From: Betaproteobacteria bacterium
GTDB lineage: Bacteria > Pseudomonadota > Gammaproteobacteria > Burkholderiales > Burkholderiaceae_C
Assembly (NCBI GenBank): GCA_025360705.1
Contig: JANYBQ010000020.1
Span: forward strand, 1 to 34,214
DNA length: 34,214 nt
Reading direction: 5' to 3'
The notes beneath the pieces are model-generated. The model saw only the letters and a program-made list of their open reading frames with translations, was not told the origin of the DNA and made no database searches. The translations under genes were made by a program, and so were the position numbers. This document shows positions 1-9,083 of this stretch, in pieces (the first letter of the stretch is position 1; every line of letters starts with the position of its first letter).

Positions 1-3
1 CCG

Positions 4-522
4 ATGCACCGTCCATTCAAGGTATTGGGTATCCAGCAAATCGCCATCGGCGGGCCGGATAAAAATCGGCTGCGCCGTTTGTGGGTGGACATGCTGGGCC
101 TGGAGGTGACCGGGAATTTCGTGAGTGAACGCGAAAACGTGGACGAGGATATATGCGCCATGGGCCGCGGGGCGTTCAAGGTCGAGGTGGATCTGATGCA
201 ACCACTCGACCCCGAGCGTAAACCGGCGGTTCACACCACACCGCTGAACCATGTTGGCCTGTGGATCGACGACCTGCCGTTAGCAGTCGCATGGCTGCAG
301 GCGCAAGGCGTACGGTTCGCACCCGGTGGCATTCGCAAGGGCGCGGCGGGCTTCGACATTTGCTTCCTCCATCCCAAGGCAAACGACGAGTTTCCGGTGG
401 CGGGGGAGGGCGTGTTGATAGAGTTGGTACAGGCGCCGCCTGGAGTGATTGACGCATTTGCCTCGCTGGCGGCGAATGGATCATCCGAACGCCATGCGGC
501 AGCGTCACCGGATCCGCTTTGA
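4..522 (+). CDS. VOC (glyoxalase/bleomycin-resistance superfamily) protein
   Basis: 172 aa ORF; '[30 protein letters not shown]' and '[26 protein letters not shown]' are typical VOC betaalphabetabetabeta modules. The start is 3 nt from the window edge, so the true start could lie upstream. Confidence 0.8.
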   Translation: MHRPFKVLGIQQIAIGGPDKNRLRRLWVDMLGLEVTGNFVSERENVDEDICAMGRGAFKVEVDLMQPLDPERKPAVHTTPLNHVGLWIDDLPLAVAWLQAQGVRFAPGGIRKGAAGFDICFLHPKANDEFPVAGEGVLIELVQAPPGVIDAFASLAANGSSERHAAASPDPL

Positions 523-593
523 CGTTTTTATGTAACGTTGTGGAAACCTTCGCAGGCGGAGGAAATCCCCCAGGAGCTCTTCAGGTTTAGACT

Positions 594-624
594 GTTGACC
601 AGCTAAGCCACATAAGTGGTCAAC
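594..624. repeat. 8-bp inverted repeat GTTGACCA-N15-TGGTCAAC upstream of the korCAB-like operon
   Basis: Perfect arms 594-601 and 617-624, about 20 bp upstream of the TTG start at 645 and just before the RBS AAGGAG (632-637). Confidence 0.6.
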
Positions 625-644
625 AAACGGCAAGGAGACAAGTT

Positions 645-2477
645 TTGCAGCCAACCGATATCGCCAATCCCGCCTATTTTCACAAGGTCGTCGATTGCCA
701 GCTAGCCTGTCCAGCCCACACCCCGGTTCCCGAATACATACGTCTGATCGCCCAGGGGCGCTATACCGACGCATATATGGTCAACTGGGTTTCCAACGTT
801 TTCCCAGGCATATTGGGCCGCACCTGCGACCGCCCTTGCGAGCCGGCCTGCCGACGCAGCCGCGTGGAGGAAAGCAATGGCGCGAAGCCCGAGCCGGTTG
901 CAATCTGCCGGCTTAAACGCGTTGCCGCCGACCTGAAAGACGACATCGGCAAACGGATGCCAAAGATCGCGCCGCGCAACGGCAAACGCATTGCCTGTGT
1001 CGGTGCCGGACCGGCATCGTTGACGGTCGCGCGGGACTTGTTGCCCTTGGGTTACGAAGTCACGGTGTTTGACGGTGAGAGCAAGGCGGGCGGATTTATC
1101 CGGACCCAGATACCGCGTTTCCGTCTGCCCGAGACCGTGATCGATGAAGAGACCGGCTACATCCTGGACCTGGGTGTTGACTTTCGCAGTGGCCAGCGCG
1201 TGGAGTCGGTCAAAACCCTGTTGACCCAGGGCTACGACGCGATTTTTGTCGGCTGCGGTGCGCCGCGTGGACGCGATCTGGAATTGCCGGGCCGCAAGGA
1301 CATCCGGGACAACATTCACATCGGCATCGACTGGCTGGCATCGGTCTCATTCGGTCACATCACCAGCATCGGTAAACGCGTCATCGTGTTGGGCGGTGGC
1401 AATACCGCCATGGACTGCTGTCGCTCGTCTCGCCGCCTGGGCGGCACGGACGTCAAGGTAATCGTGCGCAGTGGCTTCGATGAGATGAAAGCATCACCCT
1501 GGGAGAAAGAAGACGCGCAGCATGAAGGTATTCCGATCCTCAATTTTCATGTTCCCAAATCGTTTGAACATCTGGACGGCAAGCTGACAGGCATGAAGTT
1601 CGAGGTGGTGAAAGCGGTCTACGACGAGAAAGGCCGCCGCAGCCTGGTACCAACCGGCGATCCCGAAGTGTTTGTCGAATGCGACGCGGTCCTGATCGCG
1701 GTCGGGCAGGAGAACGCGTTTCCATGGATTGAAGCGGACAGCGGAATCGAATTCGACAAATGGGGTTTACCGGTGCTCGGCAAGGACAGCTTTCAGTCCA
1801 GCGTGGCCAACGTGTTTTTCGGTGGCGACTCCGCATTGGGCCCGAGAAACATCATCACCGCCGTGGCACACGGCCATGAGGCGGCGGTGTCGATCGACCG
1901 CCTGCTGAATGGCCAGGACGTCGCATCGCGGCCCGCGCCACGGACCAATCTGATGTCGCAAAAGATGGGTATTCATGAATGGAGCTTCGACAACGACGTG
2001 TCGATCGACGAACGCTTCAAGGTGCCATGGGCAAAAGCGGCCCAGGCTTTGGCGAGCATCAAGGTTGAGGTCGAGTTGGGCTTCGATGCAGCAACCGCTT
2101 TCAAGGAAGCCGCGCGCTGCTTGAACTGTGACGTGCAGACCGTGTTCACCAAGGACACCTGCATCGAGTGCGACGCCTGTGTCGACATTTGCCCAATGGA
2201 TTGCATCACCTTTACCGCGAATGGCGACGAGACCGATCTGAGGTCCCGGCTCAAGGCGCCGGCGTTGAATCTGGCGCAGGACCTGTATGTGTCAGGCGAA
2301 TTGAAAACCAATCGTGTAATGGTCAAGGACGAAGACGTTTGCCTGCATTGCGGCTTGTGCGCCGAACGTTGCCCGACGGGTGCGTGGGACATGCAGAAGT
2401 TTCTGCTGATCACGACGCAGGCCGGGCCTGCCTGTCACGATCGGGCGGTCACGCCACGGGTGCCGGAGCTTGTATGA
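645..2477 (+). CDS. korC: FAD-dependent NAD(P)H oxidoreductase (GltD-like) with N-terminal Fe-S domain and C-terminal 2x[4Fe-4S] ferredoxin domain; predicted electron-transfer subunit of a 2-oxoacid oxidoreductase (KorC-like)
   Basis: 610 aa, TTG start with RBS AAGGAG. Dinucleotide folds 'CVGAGPASLTVARDLLPLGYEVTVFD' and 'VIVLGGGNTAMDCCRSSRRLG'; ferredoxin motifs 'CIECDACVDICPMDC' and 'CLHCGLCAERCPTGAW'. Confidence 0.85.
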   Translation: MQPTDIANPAYFHKVVDCQLACPAHTPVPEYIRLIAQGRYTDAYMVNWVSNVFPGILGRTCDRPCEPACRRSRVEESNGAKPEPVAICRLKRVAADLKDDIGKRMPKIAPRNGKRIACVGAGPASLTVARDLLPLGYEVTVFDGESKAGGFIRTQIPRFRLPETVIDEETGYILDLGVDFRSGQRVESVKTLLTQGYDAIFVGCGAPRGRDLELPGRKDIRDNIHIGIDWLASVSFGHITSIGKRVIVLGGGNTAMDCCRSSRRLGGTDVKVIVRSGFDEMKASPWEKEDAQHEGIPILNFHVPKSFEHLDGKLTGMKFEVVKAVYDEKGRRSLVPTGDPEVFVECDAVLIAVGQENAFPWIEADSGIEFDKWGLPVLGKDSFQSSVANVFFGGDSALGPRNIITAVAHGHEAAVSIDRLLNGQDVASRPAPRTNLMSQKMGIHEWSFDNDVSIDERFKVPWAKAAQALASIKVEVELGFDAATAFKEAARCLNCDVQTVFTKDTCIECDACVDICPMDCITFTANGDETDLRSRLKAPALNLAQDLYVSGELKTNRVMVKDEDVCLHCGLCAERCPTGAWDMQKFLLITTQAGPACHDRAVTPRVPELV

Positions 2478-4336
2478 AACGTATTGAAGCGGTCAACGAC
2501 TTCGTGATCAAGTTCGCCAATGTCAATGGCTCGGGTTCGGCTTCGGCCAACGAGTTGTTCGCCAAGGCGATCCTGCGCATGGGGGTATCGGTAAGCCCAC
2601 GCAATATCTTCCCGAGCAACATCCAGGGCTTGCCGACATGGTATGAAGCGCGGGTTTCCGCCAAGGGTTACCAGGGCCGGCGCGGCGGCATCGACATGAT
2701 GGTGGCAATGAACCCGCAGACCTGGGATGCGGACGTGGCGGAACTTGAGCCAGGCGGTTACCTGTTCTACGACAGCACGCGGCCCATGCCTCCCGAAAAA
2801 TTCCGCGCCGATATCCATGTGCTGGGCATGCCGCTAACAGAGATTTGCAATGCCGTTTACTCCGATCCGCGGCAACGCCAATTATTCAAGAACATCGTTT
2901 ATGTCGGTGCCTTGTCGGTGCTGCTGGAAGTTGAAGCCGGGGTAATAGAGCAGCTGTTTGCCGAACAATACAAGGGCAAGGAAAAATTGCTGGACTCAAA
3001 TGTGCGCGCGCTGCATCTGGGTCGCGATTTCGCCAGCGAACACCTGGACGCGCCACTGGGTATTCGCGTGCAACGCTCAAATCAGGTCGGACAACAAATA
3101 TTTGTCGATGGCAACAGCGCGGTTGCGCTGGGGTGTCTATTCGGCGGCGCTACCGTGGCGGCCTGGTATCCGATAACGCCGTCCTCGTCGGTCGCGGAAG
3201 CGTTTCAAAAATACTGCGCCAAGTACCGGGTCGATCCTGTGAGCGGGCAGAATAATTATGCAATTGTGCAAGCCGAGGACGAGATCGCGTCGATCGGCAT
3301 CGTAGTCGGTGCGGGATGGAATGGCGCGCGGGCGTTTACCGCGACATCGGGTCCAGGTGTATCGCTGATGACCGAATTTATCGGACTGGCCTATTTCGCC
3401 GAGATTCCGGTCACCATCATCAATGTGCAGCGCGGCGGACCTTCCACCGGCATGCCGACGCGAACCCAGCAGGCCGACATCATCTCGTGTGCCTATGCTT
3501 CGCACGGCGATACCAAACATGTAATGTTGTTTCCGCAGGATCCACACGAATGTTTCGAACACGGTGCCGCGGCGCTGGACCTGGCCGACCGGCTACAAAC
3601 GCCGATATTCCTCATGACCGATCTGGACATCGGCATGAACCAGCGCCTGTGTGCGCCATTTGTCTGGGACGACGCCCGGTTATACGACCGGGGCAAGGTC
3701 ATGACAGCCGAGGAACTGGAAGCCGGCAAGGACTTCGGCCGCTACAAGGACGTGGACGGCGACGGCATCCCCTGGCGAACGTTGCCCGGCACGCATCCGA
3801 GCAAAGGCAGCTACTTTACGCGCGGCACTACACGCGACTCGTATGCGCGTTATTCTGAGCGCGGGCCGGACTACATCTACAACGTCGAACGGTTGCTGCG
3901 CAAGTTCAGAACGGCGGCCGATCTGGTGCCGCAGCCGGTCATACGCAAGGCCGCGACCCGGAGCCGGCTCGGCGTAATTTATTTCGGTTCCACCAGCCCG
4001 GCCATGCACGAGGCCCTGGACGTATTGCCAGAGGCTGGAATTCATCTTGATGCGTTGCGTTTGCGCGCGTTCCCCTTTTCCGATTCCGTGAACCAATTTA
4101 TTGCGGAACACGAGGTTGTGTACGTGGTGGAACAAAATCGGGACGCGCAAATGCGCCAGTTGCTTGTCAACGAACTCGAAATCGATCCGGCCAAGCTCGT
4201 TCGGGTACTGCACTTTGACGGCACGCCGATCACGGCACGGTTTATTACCCACGCCATTACCGATCACGTGAACAAGGCGGCCGCGAAATCACTTGGCGTC
4301 GTGCGCGGCCAGCAAGCCGCGAAGGAATCCGCATGA
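2474..4336 (+). CDS. korA: 2-oxoacid:acceptor oxidoreductase, fused gamma/alpha subunit (2-oxoglutarate:ferredoxin oxidoreductase-type)
   Basis: ATG at 2474 overlaps the korC stop (ATGA). Gamma-like N-terminus 'NDFVIKFANVNGSGSASANELFAKAILRMG'; alpha motif 'TATSGPGVSLMTEFIGLAYFAEIPVTIINVQRGGPSTGMPTRTQQAD'. The longer ORF from 2168 includes out-of-family N-terminal sequence. Confidence 0.9.
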   Translation: MKRIEAVNDFVIKFANVNGSGSASANELFAKAILRMGVSVSPRNIFPSNIQGLPTWYEARVSAKGYQGRRGGIDMMVAMNPQTWDADVAELEPGGYLFYDSTRPMPPEKFRADIHVLGMPLTEICNAVYSDPRQRQLFKNIVYVGALSVLLEVEAGVIEQLFAEQYKGKEKLLDSNVRALHLGRDFASEHLDAPLGIRVQRSNQVGQQIFVDGNSAVALGCLFGGATVAAWYPITPSSSVAEAFQKYCAKYRVDPVSGQNNYAIVQAEDEIASIGIVVGAGWNGARAFTATSGPGVSLMTEFIGLAYFAEIPVTIINVQRGGPSTGMPTRTQQADIISCAYASHGDTKHVMLFPQDPHECFEHGAAALDLADRLQTPIFLMTDLDIGMNQRLCAPFVWDDARLYDRGKVMTAEELEAGKDFGRYKDVDGDGIPWRTLPGTHPSKGSYFTRGTTRDSYARYSERGPDYIYNVERLLRKFRTAADLVPQPVIRKAATRSRLGVIYFGSTSPAMHEALDVLPEAGIHLDALRLRAFPFSDSVNQFIAEHEVVYVVEQNRDAQMRQLLVNELEIDPAKLVRVLHFDGTPITARFITHAITDHVNKAAAKSLGVVRGQQAAKESA

Positions 4337-5388
4337 CCTACATCACCAAGCCGAGAATGCACCATCCGTCGCTGACCGTCAACAAAGTCGGGTACACGCG
4401 ACGCGACTACGAAGGCAAGGTTTCTACCCTGTGTGCCGGCTGTGGCCATGACTCCATATCGGCTGCCATCGTGCAGGCCTGTTGGGAACTGGACATCGCG
4501 CCGCATCGCGTTGCGAAACTGTCCGGTATCGGCTGCAGTTCCAAGACGCCGGACTATTTCCTCGGTGCCTCCCATGGCTTCAACACCGTGCATGGACGCA
4601 TGCCGTCAGTGTTGACGGGCGCCAACCTGGCGAACCGCGAGTTGTTGTATCTGGGGGTGTCGGGAGATGGCGATTCGGCGTCGATCGGTCTGGGCCAGTT
4701 CGCGCACAGCATGCGCCGTGCCGTTCATATGGTGTACATCGTGGAAAACAACGGTGTATACGGGTTGACCAAAGGGCAGTTTTCCGCCACTGCGGACCAA
4801 GGGTCGAAGAGCAAGAAAGGCGTGGTCAACAGCGACAGCCCGGTGGACCTGGTTGCAATGGCGCTGCAGCTGGGTGCAACCTATGTGGCGCGCAGTTTTT
4901 CCGGGGACAAGGAGCAGCTGGTGCCACTTATCAAAGGCGCGATAGGCCACGGGGGTGCCGCTTTCATCGACGTCATCAGCCCCTGCGTGGCTTTCAACAA
5001 CCACGCCGGAAGCACCAAAAGTTACGACTATGTGCGCCAGCACAATGAGGCGGTGAGCCGCATCGACTTCATCACGCCGCGCAGCGAGATCAAGACGGAA
5101 TATGCGCCTGGTGAACTCGTCGAAGTTCAGCAACACGACGGTGTCATGCTGCGCCTGCGCAAGTTGCATTCCGGTTATGACCCCACCGACCGCTACGCCG
5201 CAATGGCTTTCATGCAGGCGCATCAGGCACGTGGCGAGGTCGTCACCGGACTGCTCTATGTGGATCCGCTGGCGACCGACTTGCACACCGCGTTGAACAC
5301 GCGCGACACGGCGCTCAACGCATTAGGCTCCGCACGGCTTTGCCCGGGCGTCAAGGCCCTGGGTAAGATCAACGATTCCTTGCGTTGA
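4333..5388 (+). CDS. korB: 2-oxoacid:acceptor oxidoreductase, beta (TPP-binding) subunit
   Basis: 351 aa, ATGA overlap with korA. 'TLCAGCGHDSI', 'KLSGIGCSSKTPDYF', 'GVSGDGDSASIGLGQFAHSMRRAVHMVYIVENNGVYGLTKGQ' is the TPP-binding beta-subunit signature. Confidence 0.92.
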   Translation: MTYITKPRMHHPSLTVNKVGYTRRDYEGKVSTLCAGCGHDSISAAIVQACWELDIAPHRVAKLSGIGCSSKTPDYFLGASHGFNTVHGRMPSVLTGANLANRELLYLGVSGDGDSASIGLGQFAHSMRRAVHMVYIVENNGVYGLTKGQFSATADQGSKSKKGVVNSDSPVDLVAMALQLGATYVARSFSGDKEQLVPLIKGAIGHGGAAFIDVISPCVAFNNHAGSTKSYDYVRQHNEAVSRIDFITPRSEIKTEYAPGELVEVQQHDGVMLRLRKLHSGYDPTDRYAAMAFMQAHQARGEVVTGLLYVDPLATDLHTALNTRDTALNALGSARLCPGVKALGKINDSLR

Positions 5389-5424
5389 CTCGGTCAATCC
5401 AGGCGGATAAAGCTTTCATCCAAC

Positions 5425-5883
5425 TTGAGAAGGGGCGCAATCATGGCGGAACGCACCATTTTTCAATCGATGCCCCGCAGGCATGTCGTCAGTCTTGGGC
5501 CGCAGGCCAGCATATGGGAATCCGCCTGTGTCATGACCAAGGCAAATTGCGGCAGCGTGCTGATCGTGGACACGCCGGGCAACTTGCTGGGGATCCTGAC
5601 CGAACGCGATTTGATGACGCGCGTATTGGCGAAGGCGCTTGATCCCAAGACCACGCTGGTGGGCGACATCATGACGCGCAATCCGCGTTGCGCAGCGCCC
5701 GATTTGCGAGTGTCCGACGCGGTGCTGATAATGATCGAGCGCGGATTCCGGCATTTGCCGGTCATCTCCTCAGCCGGGAAAATTCTGGGCGTTTTTTCGG
5801 TTCGAGACGCCTTGCCGCGGGAAATCGGCAACGCCGTCAGCCTCGCGGAGTTTCACGACTCCGTAAAGGATGTACTCGGTTGA
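5425..5883 (+). CDS. CBS-domain pair protein
   Basis: 152 aa; two CBS repeats ('GSVLIVDTPGNLLGILTERDLMTRVL', 'GFRHLPVISSAGKILGVFSVRDAL'); RBS gagaaggggcg. Confidence 0.88.
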   Translation: MRRGAIMAERTIFQSMPRRHVVSLGPQASIWESACVMTKANCGSVLIVDTPGNLLGILTERDLMTRVLAKALDPKTTLVGDIMTRNPRCAAPDLRVSDAVLIMIERGFRHLPVISSAGKILGVFSVRDALPREIGNAVSLAEFHDSVKDVLG

Positions 5884-5906
5884 GGCGATCCGGCCGCTCA
5901 CCACGC

Positions 5907-6569
5907 CTATTTGGCACCCGGCTCCAACTCGCTATTGGCACGGGCACGTTGTATGGCCGCTTCAATCACGGCGCTTTTCCTGTTCGGAATTTCAGGATAG
6001 GTTTGAGCCGCGTTGACCGGTGGGTCGACCAGATCGGGAGGCCCACCTTCCTCCGGTGCTACGAAGTTTTCGCTATTTTCAAGGCCACGCCGGTGACGAT
6101 TGAATTTGTAACGCGCTCGTGCCCAGTCAGCTTGCAAACTTGACCAGGCATTCCAGCCGGTCGCACTGCCCGACAGGTTTTCAAGCTGAATGCAATCGAC
6201 CGGACAAACCGGAATGCATAACTCACAGCCGGTGCAATACGACTCGATAACGGTATGCATCAGTTTGTTGCTGCCCAATATGGCGTCGGCTGGGCAAGCC
6301 TCGATGCACAAGGTGCAACCGACGCACCAATTTTCATCGATGACGGCAAGCACGCGTGGCGATTCCACGCCGTTTTCCGGATTTAGCGAGATCACCGCAT
6401 GGCCGGTAACAGCCGCCAGCCGCGCGATGCCCTCAGCCCCGCCGGGTGGGCACTGGTTGATGCCGGCATGACCCTGCGCGATGGCGTTTGCGTAACCTGC
6501 GCAATCCGGATAACCGCAGCGCGTGCACTGGGTTTGGGGCAGGGCGGCCAAAATCCGGGTCGCCAGCAT
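5907..6569 (-). CDS. rnfB: RnfB/RsxB-type electron transport ferredoxin, without other Rnf subunits in the window
   Basis: Start set to ATG at 6569 ('MLATRILAALPQTQCTRCGYPDCAGYANAIAQGHAGINQCPPGG'). Four-Cys N-terminal cluster plus two [4Fe-4S] motifs 'CVGCTLCIEACPADA' and 'CTGCELCIPVCPVDC'. Confidence 0.87.
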   Translation of the reverse strand: MLATRILAALPQTQCTRCGYPDCAGYANAIAQGHAGINQCPPGGAEGIARLAAVTGHAVISLNPENGVESPRVLAVIDENWCVGCTLCIEACPADAILGSNKLMHTVIESYCTGCELCIPVCPVDCIQLENLSGSATGWNAWSSLQADWARARYKFNRHRRGLENSENFVAPEEGGPPDLVDPPVNAAQTYPEIPNRKSAVIEAAIQRARANSELEPGAK

Positions 6570-6573
6570 GAGA

Positions 6574-7908
6574 CTACGCCGTGCGACCGACCTTATTTGC
6601 CGCACCGGGGACCCTCAACGCTTTTTTTGCGATCCGCAATTGGGTTGGCTGGTGGCCCAGAATAAATGCCTTTACCCGTGGATACACCATTTCACGCCAG
6701 CGCCGGCCAGCAAAAATGCCGTAGTGACCGGCTCCTGTAACTTGCATGTGTTTTTGCAGTGCCTTGGGAACGCCACTACATATCCCATGCACGGCTTCGG
6801 TCTGGCCCGAGCCCGAGATGTCGTCCAGTTCGCCTTCAATCGAAAACAGAGCCGTAGTCTTGATGTCCTGCGGCCGTACCCGTTCCAGCGTGCCGTCTAT
6901 ACCCTTCACATCCCAAGTGCCGTTGACCAGCATAAAGTCCTGAAATACGACCTTGATGGTGTCCAGGTAGTAGTCGGCGTCCATGTCGAGTACCGCGTTG
7001 TACTCGTTATAAAACTTGCGGTGCGCTTCGGTGCTCGCATCGTCGCCTTTGACCAGATCCTGGAAATAGTCGTAATGGCTCTTGGCATGATTGCTCGGGT
7101 TCATTGCCACAAAGCCCGAATGTTGCAGAAACCCCGGATAAACGCGCCGTCCAGCACCGGGAAAGTTGCTCGGTACGCGATAAATCACGTTGTTCTCAAA
7201 CCATCGGTAGCTTTTGTTCATGGCGAGATTGTTGACTGCCGTGGGCGACTTGCGCGCATCGATCGGCCCACCCATCATGGTCATGCTAAGAGGTGTAGTC
7301 TCACCGCGGCTGGCCATCAGGGAAACTGCCGCCAGCACAGGAACGGTAGGCTGGCAGACACTTATGACATGGCAATTGCCATAGGTCTTTTGCAGGTGGC
7401 GAATGAATTCCTGAATGTAATTAACGTAGTCATCGAGGTGAAATTCACCTGCCGACAATGGAATCAGCCGCGCATTTTTCCAGTCGGTAATGTATACCTT
7501 GTGGTCCTTGAGCATGGTCTGCACGGTGTCGCGCAGCAAGGTTGCGTAGTGCCCGGACAAGGGTGCCACAACCAGCACCGCCGGTTGCCCTTTCAGACGG
7601 TCAAGCGTTGCCGGATCATCGGTAAAACGCTTGAAGCGGCGCAACTCGCAAAACGGTTTGTCGATTTCCACGCGCTCATGGATGGCAACACCCACGCCGT
7701 CAACATCGACCGTGCGAATGCCGAATTCCGGCTTTTCATAGTCCCTGCCCAATCGGTGCATCAGGTCGAACCCGGCCGACATGCGCTGTGCAAACGGGTT
7801 TTGCCCCAATACCGATAATGGGTTTGCCAAGGCCTTGGCAGCGGCATTTGCCATGTCGGAAAAAGGCTCCATCATGGAGCGCTGGGTTTCGTACATTTGG
7901 TACAACAT
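6574..7908 (-). CDS. phaZ: intracellular polyhydroxyalkanoate (PHB) depolymerase
   Basis: 444 aa; 'MLYQMYETQRSMMEPF', 'VISVCQPTVPVLAAVSLMAS' with Cys in place of the lipase-box Ser, and 'VTGAGHYGIFAGRRWREMVYPRVKAFI'; typical PhaZ family. Confidence 0.9.
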   Translation of the reverse strand: MLYQMYETQRSMMEPFSDMANAAAKALANPLSVLGQNPFAQRMSAGFDLMHRLGRDYEKPEFGIRTVDVDGVGVAIHERVEIDKPFCELRRFKRFTDDPATLDRLKGQPAVLVVAPLSGHYATLLRDTVQTMLKDHKVYITDWKNARLIPLSAGEFHLDDYVNYIQEFIRHLQKTYGNCHVISVCQPTVPVLAAVSLMASRGETTPLSMTMMGGPIDARKSPTAVNNLAMNKSYRWFENNVIYRVPSNFPGAGRRVYPGFLQHSGFVAMNPSNHAKSHYDYFQDLVKGDDASTEAHRKFYNEYNAVLDMDADYYLDTIKVVFQDFMLVNGTWDVKGIDGTLERVRPQDIKTTALFSIEGELDDISGSGQTEAVHGICSGVPKALQKHMQVTGAGHYGIFAGRRWREMVYPRVKAFILGHQPTQLRIAKKALRVPGAANKVGRTA

Positions 7909-7930
7909 CGGAACTTCGCTTTATATGAAC

Positions 7931-7942
7931 TTGTGCAGTGCA
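7931..7942 (-). promoter_or_regulatory. candidate PhaR-type operator (TGCACTGCACAA on the minus strand)
   Basis: TGC-N3-GCA type motif 22 bp upstream of the phaZ start. The resemblance to published PhaR sites is from memory, not computed. Confidence 0.3.
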
Positions 7943-8100
7943 ATATAACAGCACGCTTGGGGCAAGTGTTGTAGTTGCACTCCAATGCGAGGCCAGGGCG
8001 ACGATTTCCATCCAAACGGCTTTATTGGCAGTGCCAATCTGGCTCCGATGCTTGATGCTCTAAACTGCAAACGCCGCCAAGAATCGGGAGAATACAGGGC

Positions 8101-9015
8101 ATGAGTGTTCAGACTACCGTTGTGTTCGCAGACCTGATGGGAAGCACAGGGGTGTTTGAAACGATAGGCAATGTCCGGGCCTCCCGTGTGGTAACTCGAC
8201 TCACACAGTGGATTGCAGAGATCTGCGTGACCCATAACGGTCAGGTTATCAAAACACTGGGGGATGGGGTCTTGGCGGTGTTTGCGCAGGCGCCCGACGC
8301 CATTGACGCCGTGGTTGAGTTGCAACGTAACCATCACAAACGGATCGCCAATTCCACCGCCGGTACCAAAATGCCGATCCGGATAGGTGTTGCGCGTGGC
8401 GACGTCGAGTTTGTCGACGGCGACTGCTACGGAGACGCCGTCAATGTTGCCTCGCGTCTCAGCGACTTGACCGGGCCCCACCAGATTTGGGCCAACAGCT
8501 TTGCTTTGGAAAACGCAACCGAGACGGACGGTGTTCGTTTTCGTCCGTTGGGGCCAATCACTATAAGGGGCAGGGCAGAGCCTTGCGCGGTATTCCAGGT
8601 CGAATGGCACGAAAATCTGACAAGCGATTTTCTCACGGTGCAGGCGTTAGCGGATTCGCAGCGGGACCAACTCGAAAAGGAACTGCTTGGCGGCGAGATC
8701 GAACTGGTATGGCTGGATGTCCACAAACAGTTCAGGTCGTTTCAACTGCCGATCCATATTGGACGCGTTAGCCAAGCCGAATTCGTGGTCAACGATCCGC
8801 GCGTATCCCGAGCGCATGCCCGGATTGACTGGCGCAATGGCAGCATATTGCTGGTTGACGTCAGCACGTACGGCAGCTGGATTCGATTTGCAGGCGGCGG
8901 CGCGGATTTGCTGCTGCGACGTGAAGAGTGTGTGCTGCACGGTCGAGGTGAAATCGCGCTGGGAGCGTCGTTTTCAGACCCAAGCGTGCCTACGGTAATG
9001 TTTTCGGTTTCCTGA
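8101..9015 (+). CDS. class III adenylate/guanylate cyclase domain fused to FHA domain
   Basis: 304 aa; 'VVFADLMGST', 'VIKTLGDGVLAVF', 'YGDAVNVASRLSDL' (metal Asp, Lys and Asn/Arg positions present); C-terminal FHA 'LPIHIGRVSQAEFVVNDPRVSRAHARIDWRNGSILLVDVSTYGSWI'. Confidence 0.9.
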   Translation: MSVQTTVVFADLMGSTGVFETIGNVRASRVVTRLTQWIAEICVTHNGQVIKTLGDGVLAVFAQAPDAIDAVVELQRNHHKRIANSTAGTKMPIRIGVARGDVEFVDGDCYGDAVNVASRLSDLTGPHQIWANSFALENATETDGVRFRPLGPITIRGRAEPCAVFQVEWHENLTSDFLTVQALADSQRDQLEKELLGGEIELVWLDVHKQFRSFQLPIHIGRVSQAEFVVNDPRVSRAHARIDWRNGSILLVDVSTYGSWIRFAGGGADLLLRREECVLHGRGEIALGASFSDPSVPTVMFSVS

Positions 9016-9083
9016 ATCAGCAGCCACCATCGGATATACGACGCTCTTTAAGTTAACATAATAAACATCGTATGAAGTACAAA

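Noticed and set aside
2168-2473. N-terminal 102-aa extension of the 722-aa ORF containing korA
   Set aside because: Overlaps the korC ferredoxin domain in another frame; the ATG at 2474 with ATGA overlap and family-like N-terminus is the better start.
6523-7818. 431-aa plus-strand ORF antisense to phaZ
   Set aside because: No recognisable motifs; the minus strand is unambiguous PhaZ.
9036-9073. ATACGA...TCGTAT inverted repeat between the cyclase and ankyrin genes
   Set aside because: Only 6 bp with a 26-bp spacer in AT-rich sequence; could easily occur by chance.
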